Assembly (NCBI GenBank): GCA_039619475.1
Contig: CM077115.1
Coordinates: 32,377,083 to 32,441,082 of the forward strand
Source of the DNA: Icerya purchasi
Taxonomy: Eukaryota; Arthropoda; Insecta; Hemiptera; Monophlebidae
Reading direction: 5' to 3'
DNA: 64,000 bases
Part shown: positions 48,657 to 60,462 of the stretch, in pieces
How the letters are laid out: the number at the start of each line of letters is the position of its first letter
How positions within the stretch are numbered: the first letter of the stretch is position 1
Notes under the pieces: generated by a model
The model's database searches: none
Told to the model about the DNA's origin: nothing
Seen by the model: only the letters and a program-made list of their open reading frames with translations
Position numbers and translations under genes: made by a program

Positions 48657-48812
48657 TCTAGCTGTACAGATATAGGCACAGTGTGTTCATGGCAATTATT
48701 ATATGCAATACTCGTGTACACTCAAGAGACTAAATTCGGAACTGATATTGTAAATGATTGATTTACCGTGATACAAATGAAATGTTCCATGTGTGCCTGC
48801 TGTACACTAGCT
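48657..48812 (-). repeat. Dispersed repeat, SINE-tail-like copy
   Basis: Similar in order and spacing to 56,870-57,019 (tgtacag, ggca, ttcatggcaa, aaattcggaac, gatttac, atacaa, tgtgcctgctgtac against gagtgtctactgac). In the other copy this sequence is continuous with a minus-strand tRNA-derived SINE, so this is probably the tail of a second, head-less copy in the same orientation. Identity is moderate. Confidence 0.55.
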
Positions 48813-48870
48813 GACCCCCCACCCTCCAGATACGGTCATGTATACATACACATATATATATATACATGTA

Positions 48871-49129
48871 TTAATTACAACGTAATGTTTAAGCCACCCC
48901 ACATTAGAAAAAATGTCCCAATTTTATGCAACGTTTGTTATATTTTATAAGATTTCTGTGATTATGTTGTTATATTCATATGAACCGATTGAGAATTACG
49001 TTGTAAATTTTGATCATTTTATATAAAGTATAGAAGAGAAAGAGATCGAAATGTAAGCAAGAGAGATCAAGGGATTCTTGTGGGACATTTTTTCTAATGA
49101 GGGGTAGCCTAAGAATTATGTTGTAATTA

Positions 49130-49130
<1 letters not shown>
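48871..49130. mobile_element. MITE-like element with 50-bp inverted termini (copy 1)
   Basis: A 260-bp element. Its left end begins ttaattacaacgtaat and continues to cattagaaaaaatgtccca. The right end is the inverse (gggacattttttctaatg ... ttgtaattaa), matching over about 50 bp with few mismatches. The termini include palindromic TTAA, so a TTAA or TA target duplication is possible. It has no coding capacity. TA repeats abut it on both sides (48,851-48,866 and 49,130-49,154), suggesting insertion into, or growth of, a microsatellite. A second copy lies at 59,989-60,197. Confidence 0.8.

Positions 49131-49154
<24 letters not shown>
49130..49154. repeat. (TA)n microsatellite
   Basis: Twelve TA dinucleotides abutting the right terminus of the MITE-like element. 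Confidence 0.93.
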
Positions 49155-49160
<6 letters not shown>

Positions 49161-52100
49161 TTCTATCCTTCGGACTTCGTCATGACAACATTTCCTGAAC
49201 TCCTCAGATGATAGTATTGTATAATTTTTATAGAAGAATCAGATTTAATTAAGTATTCTATTTTTATAATTTAGCGTTATCATCTATTGATAATGTGTAA
49301 GCCGCAAATGGCAGATTTTATTAATAGCGTAAAATCGGAGTCCATCTGTAGTTCATAATAAATTAATAACATATTATCATATTAGCTTCTTCTGACCATT
49401 GTGTCATCTTCAAATAATTTATTAATATAAAAACGACCGGTATCGATGCAAACAATTTTTTATTTAATATTAATATTCACCGACATGCTTCGGAGTTCAT
49501 CGGGATATAATTATAAATGAAAATTAAAAATAGTTCATTAACGTAGACAAAGAAATAAATCAATAATCCTTTAAAAAATAATTGATAATCGACAATATAA
49601 TATTTTGTTAAATAATGAAAACGTACTCGTACTAGTGGTCACCCAGTGGTCGAAATTCTTAAGTTTTAACATTATTAAGATTCTTTTGTCAAAAAGTATA
49701 CCTCTATAATCATTGCATGTAATTTTTTTGAATTTTATTCTATTACGTCAGCTGTAAGCGTGTATAAATACGTCATTACGCATTAATTTTCAAGTTATTT
49801 GAAAAATACGAACGATAGGAAAAATGAGGGCTAAGCCATATTTTTGATATTTCCCTGTTTTATATTTTTATGGCAATACTGGCCGGGTTTCGCCAAGACT
49901 ACACAACTTTATTTTTTCACTTGTTTTTTCCCTGCTCTTGTCAGCAACGGACGATTACCCATCAACATGGGCAAATAGTAGCAATTAGGAGTCACAAGGA
50001 ATAGAATCCGACTAAGAACCCTATACTAAGGATGGAGAAACAATGACAATCAACGTTCATAAATGCAAAACATATACATCCTGAAAAGAGAAGGAATGAC
50101 ATTGCCGAAAGTAAGAGCAAAATGAGTTAGCTGTCCTATATCATATCTGCGAAATTACAGAGCCCACAGTACCGAAGAACAAAGGAATCAGCCTACAATT
50201 AAGGAAGAAGAAGAAACGCGGAATGTCTGAAAAAAAGTTAGAGCTATCAAGCACCAAAGCTATATAGAACACAGCGCTTAGCGTGCTGTACAGAGTGATC
50301 CGAAAGTTCAACGACTTTCTCTACCGCTATAAAGCAAAGTTTATAATTCTTTAATTATGAAAAAGAATTACGGCGACAACTGCGAAAACAGCGCCCATCA
50401 TCCTGTCAAAAAGAAACGAATAGAATTTAAAGGCTACACAGTTAAAATATACAATTGAAAAAAAAAAAAAAAGTAACCAACAATGCGGAACCTACATTAA
50501 CCCATTTCAAAAACAAAATGAAATGAACATATGAATCAAGTTAACAAAAAACCAAAAATCACATTAAGTAGATTGAATCACATTTACGCAATATTCAATC
50601 ACATTCCAGAATTTTCTTTCACATTTCGCAATATTATAAGTCGGGAAAAACAAAATGGGAAATAAGCCACTTTGAACACATTCACAAATAATAATTCGCT
50701 TAAAATTTATTCGAAAAGTGAAGGAATGCAAGTAAATTTCACGCCCACTTTGTGAAAAATTTATTCGAAACAATTTGCAAAAAACCCAGGTGTTTAACTA
50801 TACACGTACACAACTGAAAAAGACATGCCTATGTATGGAAGCACGTTACTCAGTATGGAACAAACCAATAGCGTGCGAGTATTGGGTTACGTGGAATACA
50901 GAAGCTGTTTTTTGTTTTTTTTTTTGTCGCAAGCTGTTGTTTGGTTTTTTCATTTGCTATTGCAATACGTGTAAATCACGTGTGAATGATGCCGATTTTA
51001 CCTGAGAAAATATATACATATGAATTTTAAACATAGTTTCGCCCCTTCCTTCCTCTTGTATTTAGAAGAAAAAAGAAGTTAAATATATATATATATATAT
51101 ATATATCAATTTATGTAACTGAAATGCTTAGCGTATTTATTCCTCTTGAAGTGGATTTTACTGTGGAGGAATTTCCACTCCCCATTCACTCCAAATCCGC
51201 TTTGAATTTACTTTGATAATTTTTTGCAGTGTATCAACGTAAACAGTGAATGTTTTATTTTATTTTATTTAATGTACTTGTAACAAATATTATACATAAA
51301 GTTTATCTTTCTGCACTCCTTCTTTAAATGAACATTAACCAAATCTCACAGTTCTCCGTGCACGGAATGTGCTTAAAAAGGGGTAAAAAGTTTTTTCTTC
51401 ATCTATTATAGATATCATCTGTCATAACCTTCTGGTTACAATTGAATTAATATTTCAATCTCAAGACTTCAGCTAATGTTACGTCCTTTTATCTAAAAAT
51501 ATCTCATCTAGATTCAACTTTAAGTTCGAGTTCACCAGGAAATACAATTAACATTAAAAGTTTTAAAGGATTTTCTAAAATATTATTATTAAAAAATACA
51601 TACATGAGATCACAAAAATAAATGAATGCCTTTACTAGTTGATTGAAAATATCATCTCACAGAGGAGAATTCATGACCGAGAGTAGTTTTGGTACGTATC
51701 ATTAATCGATATGGAGTTCGTGAGTGGCTAATAATTCATATGCGAGAAAAATTAACACAACGACGGTATGCATATTTGCATTATTACTGTGCAATTTCCG
51801 ACGGAAGCATTTTCGAACCACGTACGGCTACATCTATCCTAACTATGGCAACAATTTCTCAGTCTTACGCTAATTCTCCATAGAATTCCGCTAATGCGAT
51901 CCTTAATTCTCTTAAGTTTTCACCTCAGCAGCCTTAATTCACCACAGAGAATTCGTTTAGGTAATCGATAATGAGTGCTTTTAAACGTTCCGCCTCAATG
52001 CAAAGCAACACTTTTTCAGTTTTTATGACAGTCGTTTCATTTGATTACTTGAATACTTAATGCACAGTCCGTTTAAATGACGGTTGCACATCTGTCGAAT

Positions 52101-52189
52101 TATAGAAATCATGTATATCGAACGAACTAGACATCTTTAACAATGCATGACGCTTATCACAGCTTCATTAACCTTCTTACACCTATCAT
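49155..52189. other. AT-rich spacer, no recognised gene
   Basis: No coding signature. It holds a TA microsatellite at 51,082-51,106 and several A/T runs. The frames at 50,775-51,005 and 51,689-51,883 are not recognisable. Confidence 0.5.
51082..51106. repeat. (TA)n microsatellite
   Basis: Twelve AT dinucleotides. Confidence 0.94.
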
Positions 52190-52720
52190 ACCGTCCGGCT
52201 AGTCGATAATAGCACAGATATCGAGTAATTTACATAAACTATGCACGAAAGTTCTCGAATATATTTCCTACAGATTTCGAGTCATGTTGGAGTATAGAGA
52301 AACAACAGAATCGATCTCGCAACACGCTCAGTGTTATATTCACCAAACCCAGAAAATCTACCCTCCAATATTACGTAATGCACTTTTGAGTAGTTGGAAA
52401 CAAGAGTGAAACTTTAAGAGTGGATATCACGAGGAACTTTCCTAAGAAAGGGTTACATCAACTATCGACCTTTGGTGACCTCTCGATTGCATCAACAGGA
52501 ATGAGTACTCAATATCGTCTTCGGGCAGGTCATATAACACGCAATTATTTATATACCAACAGTCCACTGCCAACAAACTGCTCCCTACGTGGTCTACCTG
52601 CTGTTCAATCAGTTGTGACGCATCTGATTTATGAACGTCAGAAAATCGCGTCATACTGAGAGTAACCTATATTACGGAAGCGTCTGTGCGTGAAATTCTC
52701 TCCAACACTCCCGATGATAA
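52190..52720 (+). pseudogene. RNase H-bearing LINE ORF2 C-terminal relic
   Basis: Near 52,270-52,320 the frame FLQISSHVGV (stop) RNNRIDLATR is a degenerate W-I-P-S-H-V-G-x-x-G-N-E-x-x-D block. IYPPILRNALLSSWKQE follows (52,359-52,409), the K-x-W-Q-x-x-W helix region. KGLHQLSTFGD, QYRLRAGHITRNYLYTNSPL and NCS lie in the 52,420-52,659 frame, equivalent to RLRIGHTRLTHSYLL and the final Cys block. The order fits an I/R1/LOA-type ORF2, more conserved in RLRAGH than the I-like copies elsewhere here. 5' and 3' limits are unclear. Confidence 0.55.
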
Positions 52721-54120
52721 ACTTTACATAATTCTATATATGCTGTAATAGCTTGACAATTAAATCCAAAACGCACAGAGATTAATATGTGATAGGAAAG
52801 TAAATGAATAAAAACCGCTCAGTAGCAAACCGATCTAATTTTCTAATATACGGTGTCGTCAATAGGGTGTTTCCAAAAATTTCTGACTCACACATCAGCA
52901 CATGTATAAGAACTGGACGGAAACTTGTGACTTGGTTTCAATGGATAAGCCTTCTTTGTATAATAGCTTCGTACGTAAGCGCTCAAAGGCCGACAGGGGC
53001 GGTACATTTCATTCCAGGTGGAATTTTGTCGGAGGTAGTTTTCGGAATAAAGCGGAACAACGAACATCAGACAGAAGAGAAATATAAAGAAATATAGCGA
53101 AAACATTATGCAAAACATCGAAATGAACGATTTAATGTAAAATCCGATGCATTTAACATCAAAGGCAGAATTAATAAATTAACGCTGAGAATTAAAAAAA
53201 GAAAAAAAAGATACTATTGAAACAGATCGATAAGGAAGATGTAGAAATGCGTTATTATTGCTTCATTTTTATAAATTTTTTAAATGATCAGACACCAAAT
53301 TATCGACAAATAGAAATTTTTTTTTATGGGAGATAAATGGTAAACCACCACGGACACCATCCATCAAATGTAAAATAAACAGGCACACGTAGGCGTAGTG
53401 TTTTTTAATGAATTTTTCTCAATAGTCTTATCGACTGAGCATCGTAGCTGTAAAAATGATCGACTGCTGGTTAGACAGACGATAGTGGTCGCAGTATAAG
53501 TGGAAGCCCGGAGGGCTAATTCCAGAAACCATTTTTTTTTTTTTTTTATTTTGACACTATTCTTTTTTCGTTTCACCGGTTCGTACATTTCCTAGCTCTT
53601 CTCAAAAACGAAACAATAAACACCGTTTTGTTGAAGCAGGAATAAAGTGAGTAAACATGAGATATTACGGTAACAGAAAGGGCATCAAAAACTACTAGTA
53701 AAAATAACGGGAAAGAAGTGTGTCACTTTATGAATAACAACAATCGAACTTTTGAAGACCAATTCGAAAGCGATAAACTTTTCGTCGTCAATTTTTTCCA
53801 AAATTAAAATGGTTCCGTAGTAAAAAAAAAAAGAGAAAAAAATCGACTACTAATACCACGAGCTTTTCCAACGCTCAGCCAATAATATACAACAAGAAAA
53901 GATTGATAAAAATGTGCTTTACGGTTTTTCTGTTAATTATTTAAACGCGTCAGCCTCTGGAATGATACATTTATCGTTTAGTTTCAACCATTTAGGCTTT
54001 AAAAACCAATAAAAGCTACCGGAAAATCGAAAAATTTTAATTATTTAACGTCCAGTGTATAAGGTATATATAAACGGTAAAATATGTTAGGATATAAGTT
54101 TCAAAAAGTAAAGCGATACA

Positions 54121-54123
<3 letters not shown>
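52721..54123. other. AT-rich spacer, no recognised gene
   Basis: Overlapping short frames at 52,804-53,118 on both strands show no motif. gggtgtttccaaaaatttc at 52,865 resembles the start of some mariner-type MITEs, but no partner terminus was found. Confidence 0.4.

Positions 54124-54162
<39 letters not shown>
54124..54162. repeat. (CA)n microsatellite
   Basis: About nineteen uninterrupted CA dinucleotides. Confidence 0.96.
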
Positions 54163-54165
<3 letters not shown>

Positions 54166-54759
54166 ATTCGTAGTATAATAGATAATACAACACATGTGCA
54201 ATACGCACGTTTTAAACTAACTGTCGCTGCCCCAAAACTAAGTGTAATATTTAACTACCTTTGTCGCTTTCGATTTGTAAACACGTCTTAACCCTCGGTG
54301 GAGGCTGTGTGAAATTTCACGACACGATTTGTATACTTTTTAGCTTTAAGCTAAGTTGAAAACTGTTTTAAATTATATATACGCTAATGCGGATTAAGCT
54401 TTTCTAGTAAAGGAACCGACGAAAAATCGGTTGTTCACACTGAAAAAATCAGAATCACAAGAGCTGGTTTTCAAATAGAATCAATTTTATCTTTACGTCG
54501 CAGTTCATGCGGGCTAAATTTAAACTATTTCCTTCTAAACGCTGGTGCGTCATTAATCTATCAAACGAACCTCTTCTTTTAAATTAGCAACATCTACATT
54601 TCAATTTCAAATTTCTCTTTGTTGTTCGTATTTTTTTTTTTTTTTTTTCGTCTGTATTGTAAATACAGTTATTAGCTATATATGTATATTGCATGTCTTT
54701 TGTAGGATTATTTACTTATATTTGTTTTTCTTTCGGTAACCGCACTTTTAAATGAAATT

Positions 54760-54977
54760 ATGAAATTTTAAAACTTCTAAAAAACTGTTAAATTCAATTA
54801 CATACGTTATATTTTTTATTATTACACGAACATAAATACGTTCAATTCACACAAAATTTTTAATGTTTTAAGTATAATATGTTTTATAAATGACGTTATG
54901 TGAATATGTTCGTGTAATAACAAAAAAATATAACGTATGTAATTGAAAACAGTTTTTTAAAAGTTTTAAAATTTCAT
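54760..54977. repeat. Long hairpin with arms of about 75 bp
   Basis: The left arm (54,760-54,834, containing ttcaattacatacgttatat and attacacgaaca) is the near-perfect inverse of the right arm (54,905-54,977, containing tgttcgtgtaataac and atataacgtatgtaattga). The loop is about 70 bp. A similar gattatttactt occurs outside each arm (54,707 and 54,979). No coding potential. It could be a fold-back MITE or the source of a double-stranded transcript. Confidence 0.88.
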
Positions 54978-54979
54978 GA

Positions 54980-56461
54980 TTATTTACTTGTTTTTTATAG
55001 TATATTTTCCCCCGTTTTTTCTACGGTTTTCTTTTTCTTTAATTATAGTTTGAATATTTGAATTATTAACTGTGCAGTATGTATATAATGATGAATTTTG
55101 AATAAAATTTTACAGTGTATAATTTAAGTTCGGAAATTTAAAAATTTCCTAAAGAATAAATTTATTTTCATAAATGATCATTATTTTTTATATTAACAGC
55201 TTGTTCTGTTTTTTTTTTTGCAGTAAAAACATATGAGAACAGAGTCTCATTTTTCCATCAATAAATTATAAAACTGCGTGTTAACTACTTTTTGTGTCAT
55301 TAATTCTTCCGTGGCGTAATAAAAAATGTGTTTAAAAATTTTTAACTCTTAACAATCTAAAGAAGGTGTATTTGTAAAATGAAAGTAACAAATTTCGCGA
55401 TTACTGAATACGGTTTATGATCATTTCACTACTTTTTTGCGAAGAAACTGGAGGAAACAGATCACAATTCGAAATTGGGTCCCTTATTTAAATCTCAAAT
55501 CCGCGCTCTTTACGACACATTTTGGACCGTGGCGTCGGTAAAGCCGAGTTTATAATATTTTCAGGTAGGATTGATCATATTTCTAAATGTGCACTGCGCT
55601 AATCTGAATATGGTTTGAAAAGCAAAAACACGCATAAATGAAAACGAAATAACGTGTGAAAAAAAAAATTAAAACAAACTACTTAGTCCTCTAAACGGGC
55701 ACATTATTTACAAAGACTTATTATATTATAAACTGGGCTTTACTCGAGAAATTAATTTTTCAAACGAAAACAGCGCGGAAAATTTTATAAATTCTGCGTA
55801 AGTAGGTGTTTAAATTTTTAATTCTTTTTTTCATTTAATGAATTTTACATATTTACGTACAACGAGCAAAAAGGCAGCATATGAATTTATCTGCGGGTGG
55901 TGTTACACTGCACTCTCTGAATCTGATGCATCCACAAGAACTAGAATGAATTTTTTCAAAGTAGCCATAGAAATTTTATTTAACGAGTACTTTAACAAAT
56001 TCGTTTATAGTATTAAAGGTGAACACGTTTAAATTGACATGAAATTCGAGCGGGCGTTTCAAAAAAGGAACAGAATCTCCAGAGTCCCAAAAATATTATT
56101 GTAAACTTGGTTCTTCCGACGTTACCACTAGTCGAAATTTCATAGCGCTTTCAAACTTCCATCCTTTTTCGTGATCAAACCGAAACCCAATTTTTTGTAA
56201 TAGACACACGCGCATTCGCGTCAAAACTTTTACCGTCTCCTAAAGTTAAAATAGAAAGCCATCAAAATTATAATTTGATAAATCACTGGCTAGATAATTT
56301 CAAAAATAACAAGATAAATTTGGTTCCCACACCGTAATTTTTTTTCTATTTCGGTTTTTTTTTTTTTGTCTTTTCGAAAATTCAGTTATAAATATCAGTC
56401 AGTTAGACCGATGTTGCAATATCGGACCAGCTAATACATTTCGTCGTTTTACGTATATGTA
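54980..56461. other. AT-rich spacer, no recognised gene
   Basis: A/T runs and no motif. The frame at 55,838-56,032 (64 codons) is not recognised. Confidence 0.5.
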
Positions 56462-56683
56462 TTGTGCTTGAGATACCTCCCGCCGATGAGTGGGACTGAA
56501 ATCACTCCGAAAACTAGCCTTCAGCTGCGATCGCAGCAGCAAAATATCCGAGCCTTCTCCGAAACGGAGCAACCCGAATTTCAAAACGCCCCAAAAACCA
56601 GCTTTGAACCGGAACTGCAAAAGAGCCACCAAGAAAATGACTTCATCGAAGAGGACGAACAAGCCGATTTTATCAGGTAATTT
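56462..56683 (+). other. GC-richer open segment, possible exon
   Basis: A 222-bp segment, clearly richer in GC than its flanks, is open in two plus frames and one minus frame. The first plus frame is acidic and hydrophilic (Glu, Gln, Ser, Pro) and its stretch ends at ttatcag|gtaatt, an acceptable splice-donor context near 56,677. A start at 56,462 is arbitrary. The sequence shows no domain I know and no repeat copy was noticed. It may be a host exon of a disordered protein, a fragment of an unknown repeat, or chance. Confidence 0.2.
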
Positions 56684-56869
56684 TATTGGTGTCATTTAAA
56701 TACCGTTCAATAGCGCATTTTGTTCGTATTTTATTTTTCCAACATACATATGTGTTGAGATTTCGACTTAAATTTGGTTTTTCGCTGGCCTATTAATTTA
56801 AAACATATGCTGGTATAACCGAGCAAAAAGTATTTCTAGAATTAAATAGTTCTGCATTACAAAAAATCT

Positions 56870-57178
56870 AGTTGTACAGAATAGGCAGCGCTCATGGCAA
56901 CTGCTATACACAACGCGAGTGTTCGCACGCAAGAAGACTACATTCGGAACAGATTAGTAATCGTTTGATTTACATCGTTATACAAGTGCAATCCCGCGAG
57001 TGTCTACTGACCTAGCGCGCATATGATGGTGTATAGGTGGTGGTTTGCCATTGCCTTTCACGTGATTATGAATAGAGTATTTTAATTTAATTCTTTGTAA
57101 TAAGTTCTGTCGTCGCCCGGGATCGAAACATCCGTAACGGAAGTCAAGCGCTCTAGCAACTAGGCTATCGCGACGACC
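56870..57178 (-). mobile_element. tRNA-derived SINE
   Basis: On the minus strand the element starts with a 71-nt tRNA-like head (57,178-57,108). It has an A box (tagcctagttgctagagc), a B box (gtttcgatccc, plus coordinates 57,119-57,129) and a perfect 7-bp acceptor pairing gtcgtcg / cgacgac (57,171-57,177 with 57,109-57,115). The D arm is recognisable but the anticodon arm is poor, so it is not a functional tRNA. The body includes ggcaatggcaaaccaccacc (about 57,040-57,060 on the plus strand, reversed) and ends near 56,870. The distal half recurs at 48,657-48,812. No target-site duplication was found. Confidence 0.75.
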
Positions 57179-57467
57179 TAATTAATATTATTATAAGTTT
57201 AATTATGACGTTTAAATGGACCATCTGATTAAAATCTCCGTTTAAACTTTATTTACGATTTTTTAATTTTTAAATAACTTAATTATAATCGTCTTATATT
57301 TTAATTACAAACTTACTCTTTTTAAAATGTATATTGCGTTTTCTGTAATACGCTCAGGACCAGGAAAAAGCGGGATAGATCTAATATTTTATATTCACCG
57401 TCTCCGTGATTACCATACACTCTGAATAATTGTTTGGATAGTTTTTTTCATAGTCCGTTGTTAGTTT

Positions 57468-58115
57468 GTTTTTTATTTTTAATGGGTTCGTCAAGAAGGA
57501 CATTAGCTCTCAAAAAATATAGAAAAAATAAGAAAATAAAGTCGTATTCTAAAGCATTTATACAGGATAAAGATAATTCGAGGGCAGCGGTTACAGAAGT
57601 AAAAAAAAAAAAAAAAAGTGAAAGAATTGCAAGAAGCACCGATAAGCGAGTTTCAGTAAAGAAGAGTAGAAGGACAATTGCTCAGCAGAAAAAGTTGAAC
57701 ATTCAAATAAAACGTATCAGGATTACTAAGAATGTATGTGGAAAAAGGATGAAATGGGCAAAATGGAATAGGAGCAGATGAAAACCGAGAATATGATGCG
57801 AGGGAGAGACTACGATTAAAACGAAGGCGAGAAATAGCCGAAGTTTAAGAGAGGGAAGTTTAGGAACCAAAGGCAAGGAGGGAGAGATAACTGAATAGAG
57901 GGGTAAAAGGAGCTCGAATTAGTGAAGTGAAGAAGGATAGGAGTTGAGCCATGGCGTGGAATGAGTAACTGAGGAAAGAAAAATAACATTATGAGCTGAA
58001 AATGTGCCCTAAAATCTGCCACTAGAAAGGAAGAACGGGCTAATGAAACCACTATCTCATTGCCCTTAATGGCTAAATGACCAGGAATCCACAGAAGATC
58101 GATTTCGTCGAATTG
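57468..58115 (-). mobile_element. I-like LINE 3' fragment
   Basis: On the minus strand the frame DLLWIPGHLAIKGNEIVVSL (58,096 downward) is the RNase H W-I-P-G-H block. The knuckle VLFECSTFSAEQLSFYSSLL follows near 57,715-57,655. The tail cttgacgaacccattaaaaa (near 57,497-57,475) repeats the family 3'-terminal motif, followed by an A-rich end (T run 57,468-57,480 on the plus strand). Stops, shifts and a poly-A expansion (57,601-57,617) interrupt it. The basic plus-strand frame 57,434-57,781 is its shadow. Confidence 0.7.
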
Positions 58116-59988
58116 TTAATTTTCTAGTTCCAGTATGGTCTCCAGTTGAATTTGATTTTAATTTGATGTCTTCAGTTGTTTTTTGATTTTTTTATTCCTT
58201 CTGAGGGCCGTATTTTCCATCGATGAGTGTGTTACTTCAGCATCTTCGGTTCTCATTTTTTGTTCGCTTTCTGCCTGCGAAGAAACGGGTCCTGACGTTG
58301 ACAATGACAGATCTCTTTTTAAGTTGTTTCTTTCTTCTTCTACCGTTTCATTTGTTTGTTTATTTCTCCAGAGTATTATTTTCCTTTTCGCATTGACTAT
58401 AGTTACCTGCTGTCTGTTCATATGCTAGCGTGGCATTCGAAATTATCGCCCGAGATAAATAAATATGTAGCAAGTATCGTTCTGGTGATCGATTGGAATA
58501 GATTCAAGTGTAACAATATTAACATCGTATATAAATATGCATAGATAAATTTTCAGAAAAATTTCTCAACTTCGTATGCTCGCTGTAGATTTTTACTTCT
58601 CATGCGCATACTTTTCAGTGTCAATGCTGGTTCAATATTCCACCGTGTTAATTCACTGACGATTATCAAATCCGCTATTAACGGGTGTATATATTTGATA
58701 TTAACGTTTTTTTGTTTTTTTTAATGGTGTTATGAGTTTTTTGGCCATTAAGAATTATTTTGTTGTTTTCTAAAATTGTCAATCGTCTCTTTCCTGTCTG
58801 GATAAATGTAAATTCGACTATCATCCGTGTGGCCCTTCCTCCAACTGCTTTAACATATTCAAATATCTTCGTACTTTGTGACGAGTGATGCATGATCGAT
58901 TGGTTTTCCACGCACTATTGCGATTCCTGAGTGACATAATAGTTGCACACAAATTTTTCATGTTGTAGTCGGTTTTCCTATATATAACGTAAGATAAATT
59001 CGACTTTCAAATTCTTTCACACTCTTCGTTATCTCTGTTAATGTTATTCAATATCAACATAATTAACACGACCATACTTCACACTTATTGCTAAACCTTT
59101 ACTCCGACCGATTTTGATAAATACAGAGATTCGTTTTTAAACATATTTTTTCATCGTTAGTTCATGAAATTTCATGAACAAAGTACATTTCAAAAAGAAA
59201 TAGTACTAGTTTCAAATAATTATTCTCACGATCACACCGATGCGACGTCTACATTTATTCGGTTAATTAATGGAAATCTAATTTAAGCGTAATTTTCAAC
59301 AACATTTTCTAATCACAATAATAAGTTCGTGTACATAATAATAATAGTAATTTCTGCAATGGCTTCCGCAACCATAAGCTCTTCTCGTACTGTGATAAAC
59401 AGTTCTTTCATCTCAATAAATAGAATCATATTGTTCGAAATAAGGCCACCACTTACAGTGCTAAATCAAATTCTGGTTGTGTAGGCTTCTTAATTTTATT
59501 TTCTAATATCTTAAAAAATGTTAATTTTTATAAAATCAAATCGATGTACTTAAATTATTGCTAGATTTTTTGCAAAACTCCGGCATAATGCTTAAACTAA
59601 TTGTGCTATTATGAAAACGATATTTATAAACTTTTTATAAATATTCAAATTTTGATAAAATCATTTCTTATCATCATGTCATGAACATATAGTATATATA
59701 CGAGCTGAAAGTTATGTATCAAAATGTCAATTTTGTCAGACGTAAGATTTTTCAACTTGGTACTTTTATCAGCTCCGAACGTGTAACTATAATTTGAATT
59801 ATTAAAACAAAATTCGGTAAAAGCATATGGCTACATTGTCCTAGTTTTGAAGTTTATCGCAAAGGTAATAATGAGCGTAGGCTATGTTAGCCCATTTCAG
59901 TGTTATTTGTTCTGCTACATCACTTCTAAACTTAAGCATTTCGAACGTTTAGTCATTGTAATTGAGTTTAATTACTGTCTTATATCTA
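58116..59988. other. AT-rich spacer, no recognised gene
   Basis: Frames at 58,158-58,428 exist on both strands without motif. The remainder is AT-rich, and I see no transposon terminus. Confidence 0.5.
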
Positions 59989-60197
59989 TTAATTACAACG
60001 TAATTCTTAGGCTACCCCCCATTAGAAAAAATGGCCCAATTTTATGTAACGCAAAATGTCCCAATTTTATGTAACGTTTGTTAATATTTTATAGGATTTT
60101 TGTGATTATGTTATTATATTCATATGGACCGATGTAGAATCGCGTTATAAATTTTGATCATTTTATACAAAGTATAGAAGAGAAAGAGATAGAAATC
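59989..60197. mobile_element. MITE-like element (copy 2), right end lost
   Basis: The left terminus ttaattacaacgtaattc with cattagaaaaaatgg matches copy 1 (48,871-49,130), and the inner sequence is colinear up to agaagagaaagagatagaaa (about 60,195). After that the right terminal repeat is absent and unrelated sequence leads into a TA/TATG microsatellite. A 25-bp tandem duplication (ccaattttatgtaacg with caaaatgt) near 60,033-60,079 is missing from copy 1. Confidence 0.75.
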
Positions 60198-60220
60198 CTT
60201 ACGAGGCCAAAATGGCCGAG

Positions 60221-60462
60221 TTATATATATATATATGTGTGTATATATGTATGTATGTATGTATGTATGTGTGTATGTATATATACACATATATACATAT
60301 ATATATATACATAAATATATATGTGTATATACATAAATATATATGTGTATATACATAAATATATATGTGTATACACATAAATATATGTGTATGTGTATAT
60401 ACATATGTATATGTATGTGAATGTTTGTATATACATATATACATATGTATGTATATAAACCG
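60221..60462. repeat. Compound TA/TG/TATG microsatellite
   Basis: About 240 bp of alternating pyrimidine/purine repeats: TA, GTATATA, (TATG)n, and an ordered repeat of acataaatatatatgtgtat about every 21 bp (60,310-60,385). The Tyr/Ile/His-rich frames here are artefacts. Confidence 0.95.

Noticed and set aside
52865..52885. gggtgtttccaaaa as a mariner-type MITE terminus
   Set aside because: No inverted partner was found within a plausible distance.
57108..57178. Functional tRNA gene on the minus strand
   Set aside because: Acceptor pairing is perfect, but the anticodon arm does not fold well and the head is continuous with a repeat-like body.
57434..57781. Basic 115-codon plus-strand frame
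   Set aside because: Antisense shadow of the minus-strand I-like LINE tail.
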